Positions 63,051-64,000 of a stretch of 64,000 nt of DNA are shown piece after piece. Location of the stretch: NCBI GenBank assembly GCA_009775355.1, contig VSPN01000005.1, positions 1-64,000 of the forward strand. The letters run 5' to 3'. Under the pieces are notes generated by a model that was not told the DNA's origin, searched no databases, and saw only the letters and a list, made by a program, of their open reading frames with translations. Each line of letters opens with the position of its first letter. Position 1 is the first letter of the stretch. A program made the position numbers and the translations under genes. The stretch is from Muribaculaceae bacterium. Lineage in GTDB: Bacteria > Bacteroidota > Bacteroidia > Bacteroidales > Muribaculaceae.

Positions 63051-64000
63051 TCAGTTGAACAGCAAGGCTATGTGGTAGGTGACGAATGCAAGTATCCAGG
63101 CGAGTCCAGTGTTGTAGGCAACCGAGAATGCCGTGTATTTCCAGCTCCCGGTCTCGCGTGTGACTGCGGCCAGTGTCGCTATGCATGGGAAATAGAGAAG
63201 AACGAACACAAGGAACGCAAGTGCCGAGGCTCGATCGAACGGAGCCTTGCCTGTCAGTTTTGACGGCGTGCTGAGTCGTTCTGATAGGGCGGCCGCATCG
63301 TCATCTCCAACGTAGAGGACACCGAGCGTCGAGACCACCACTTCTTTTGCCGCAGCTCCGGCTATGAGCGACACGCAGGTCTTCCATCCGAATTCCATCG
63401 GAGCCACAACCGGCTCTACGGCTTTGCCGATATGCCCAAGTATCGAGTGTTCCTGCTGGTATTCTGTCGTCACCATTTTCTCGATGGCAGCGGCGTCGCT
63501 TTCGGCAAGTGTTGAGGCCGGCATGTCGGCGGTCACCTCTGTACGGTACGTCTCGGGCACTTCTTCAGCCGAATAGTGCGGAAAGTAGGAGAGCGCCCAT
63601 ATGATGATCGACGCCACAAGTATCAGACCTCCCATCTTCTTGAGATACTGTTCGGCTTTTCCCCACATATTGCGCATGGTTGCCTTGAGAGTGGGCATGC
63701 GGTAGGGGGGGAGTTCCATCACAAAGGGTGTCTCGTCGGCCTTGAACCAGAACTTGCGCAGCATTTTTGCCGTGAGCACGGCTATTATGACTCCGAGCAG
63801 GTAGAGCCCGACAAATACAAGTGCGCCATGATGCGGGAAAAACGCGCCGGCAAGAAGCACATAGATCGGTATTCTGGCCGAACAGCTTATGAACGGATTT
63901 ATGAGTATTGTGATCAGACGGCTCGACTTGCTCTCTATTATTCTTGTCGACATGATGGCCGGGACGTTGCAGCCGAAGCCCATCACAAGCGGTATGAACG
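63051..64000 (-). CDS. feoB: Ferrous iron transport protein FeoB, C-terminal part
   Basis: Only the last 316 or so residues are in the window; the frame is open to the edge, which reads FIPLVMGFGCNVPAIM, the first Gate motif of FeoB. Then follow membrane helices, PFVMELPPYRMPT, and the second Gate region AGAAAKEVVVSTLGVLY. The end is hydrophobic (AFSVAYNTGLAWILAFV). FeoB imports Fe2+ under anaerobic conditions. The G domain and start lie beyond 64000. The MVGD-type insert (about 150-190, rich in Glu and Ala) is loop sequence. The gene continues to the right. Confidence 0.95.
   Translation of the reverse strand, partial: FIPLVMGFGCNVPAIMSTRIIESKSSRLITILINPFISCSARIPIYVLLAGAFFPHHGALVFVGLYLLGVIIAVLTAKMLRKFWFKADETPFVMELPPYRMPTLKATMRNMWGKAEQYLKKMGGLILVASIIIWALSYFPHYSAEEVPETYRTEVTADMPASTLAESDAAAIEKMVTTEYQQEHSILGHIGKAVEPVVAPMEFGWKTCVSLIAGAAAKEVVVSTLGVLYVGDDDAAALSERLSTPSKLTGKAPFDRASALAFLVFVLLYFPCIATLAAVTRETGSWKYTAFSVAYNTGLAWILAFVTYHIALLFN

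Overview
The window looks like chromosome of a Bacteroidales bacterium, most likely a gut member of the Muribaculaceae or a close relative. The order-level call rests on many promoters of the Bacteroidota type (TTTG or TTG at about -33, then about 20 bases, then TANNTTTG), on families largely confined to that group (CCDC81-type HU plus SPOR protein, DUF4296 lipoprotein beside lspA, DUF4290, DUF3332, OMP_b-brl-type outer membrane protein), and on the clpC-gyrA-TPR order. The family-level guess is weaker. Coding density is high and most of the window is core chromosome. There is no rRNA operon, prophage, CRISPR array or intact insertion sequence.

Layout. 1-4.3 kb, minus strand: tRNA-Gly, an HU/SPOR membrane protein, and a dsbD-TPR pair. 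4.5-9.4 kb, plus: a four-gene operon (iorA, iorB, aminotransferase, CoA-transferase) that reads as 2-oxoacid, probably aromatic, amino acid fermentation. 9.5-11 kb: a DnaQ-like exonuclease and a CDF metal transporter. 11.2-17.8 kb, plus: ddl, ileS, lspA, a DUF4296 lipoprotein and a small protein. 17.9-20.7 kb: glnS, an untracked 50-residue small gene and an ECF sigma factor. 21.0-26.2 kb, minus: a decaying peptide natural product (RiPP) locus. It has an intact Cys-rich double-glycine precursor and an intact outer membrane barrel, but the radical SAM maturase is broken by an in-frame TGA and a frameshift, the C39 peptidase exporter has lost its membrane and ATPase core, and a TPR lipoprotein is cut short.

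26.3-30.5 kb, minus: prmA, an envelope operon of two YtxH proteins, a holin-like protein and a small protein, then a DUF3332 lipoprotein. 29.3-34.2 kb, minus: recJ-recQ-umuC, a compact DNA repair operon. 34.5-37 kb, plus: an alpha/beta hydrolase and a membrane-anchored MurF-like ligase. 37.2-45.3 kb: tRNA-Ala, catalase, an overlapping lysozyme/lipoprotein pair, an Eis-like acetyltransferase, a 0.9 kb AT-rich gene-free stretch, an HTH regulator with a 28-base perfect palindrome over its own promoter, and a CE1-type esterase.

45.3-56 kb: rarA-HAD on minus; FAD dehydrogenase-tsaB-DUF4290-murA-rimM-small protein-OmpA-acyltransferase on plus; a 188-base MITE-like foldback element; and an exported protein of unknown role. 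56.1-64 kb, minus: TPR protein, gyrA, clpC and the 3' part of feoB, which runs off the right edge.

The most interesting item is the RiPP locus, because the precursor stays intact while its maturation and export machinery decays. Next come the fermentation operon with an IorA that lacks the usual ferredoxin domain, the membrane MurF/hydrolase pair, the HU-SPOR tether, the MITE-like element and the autoregulatory palindrome.
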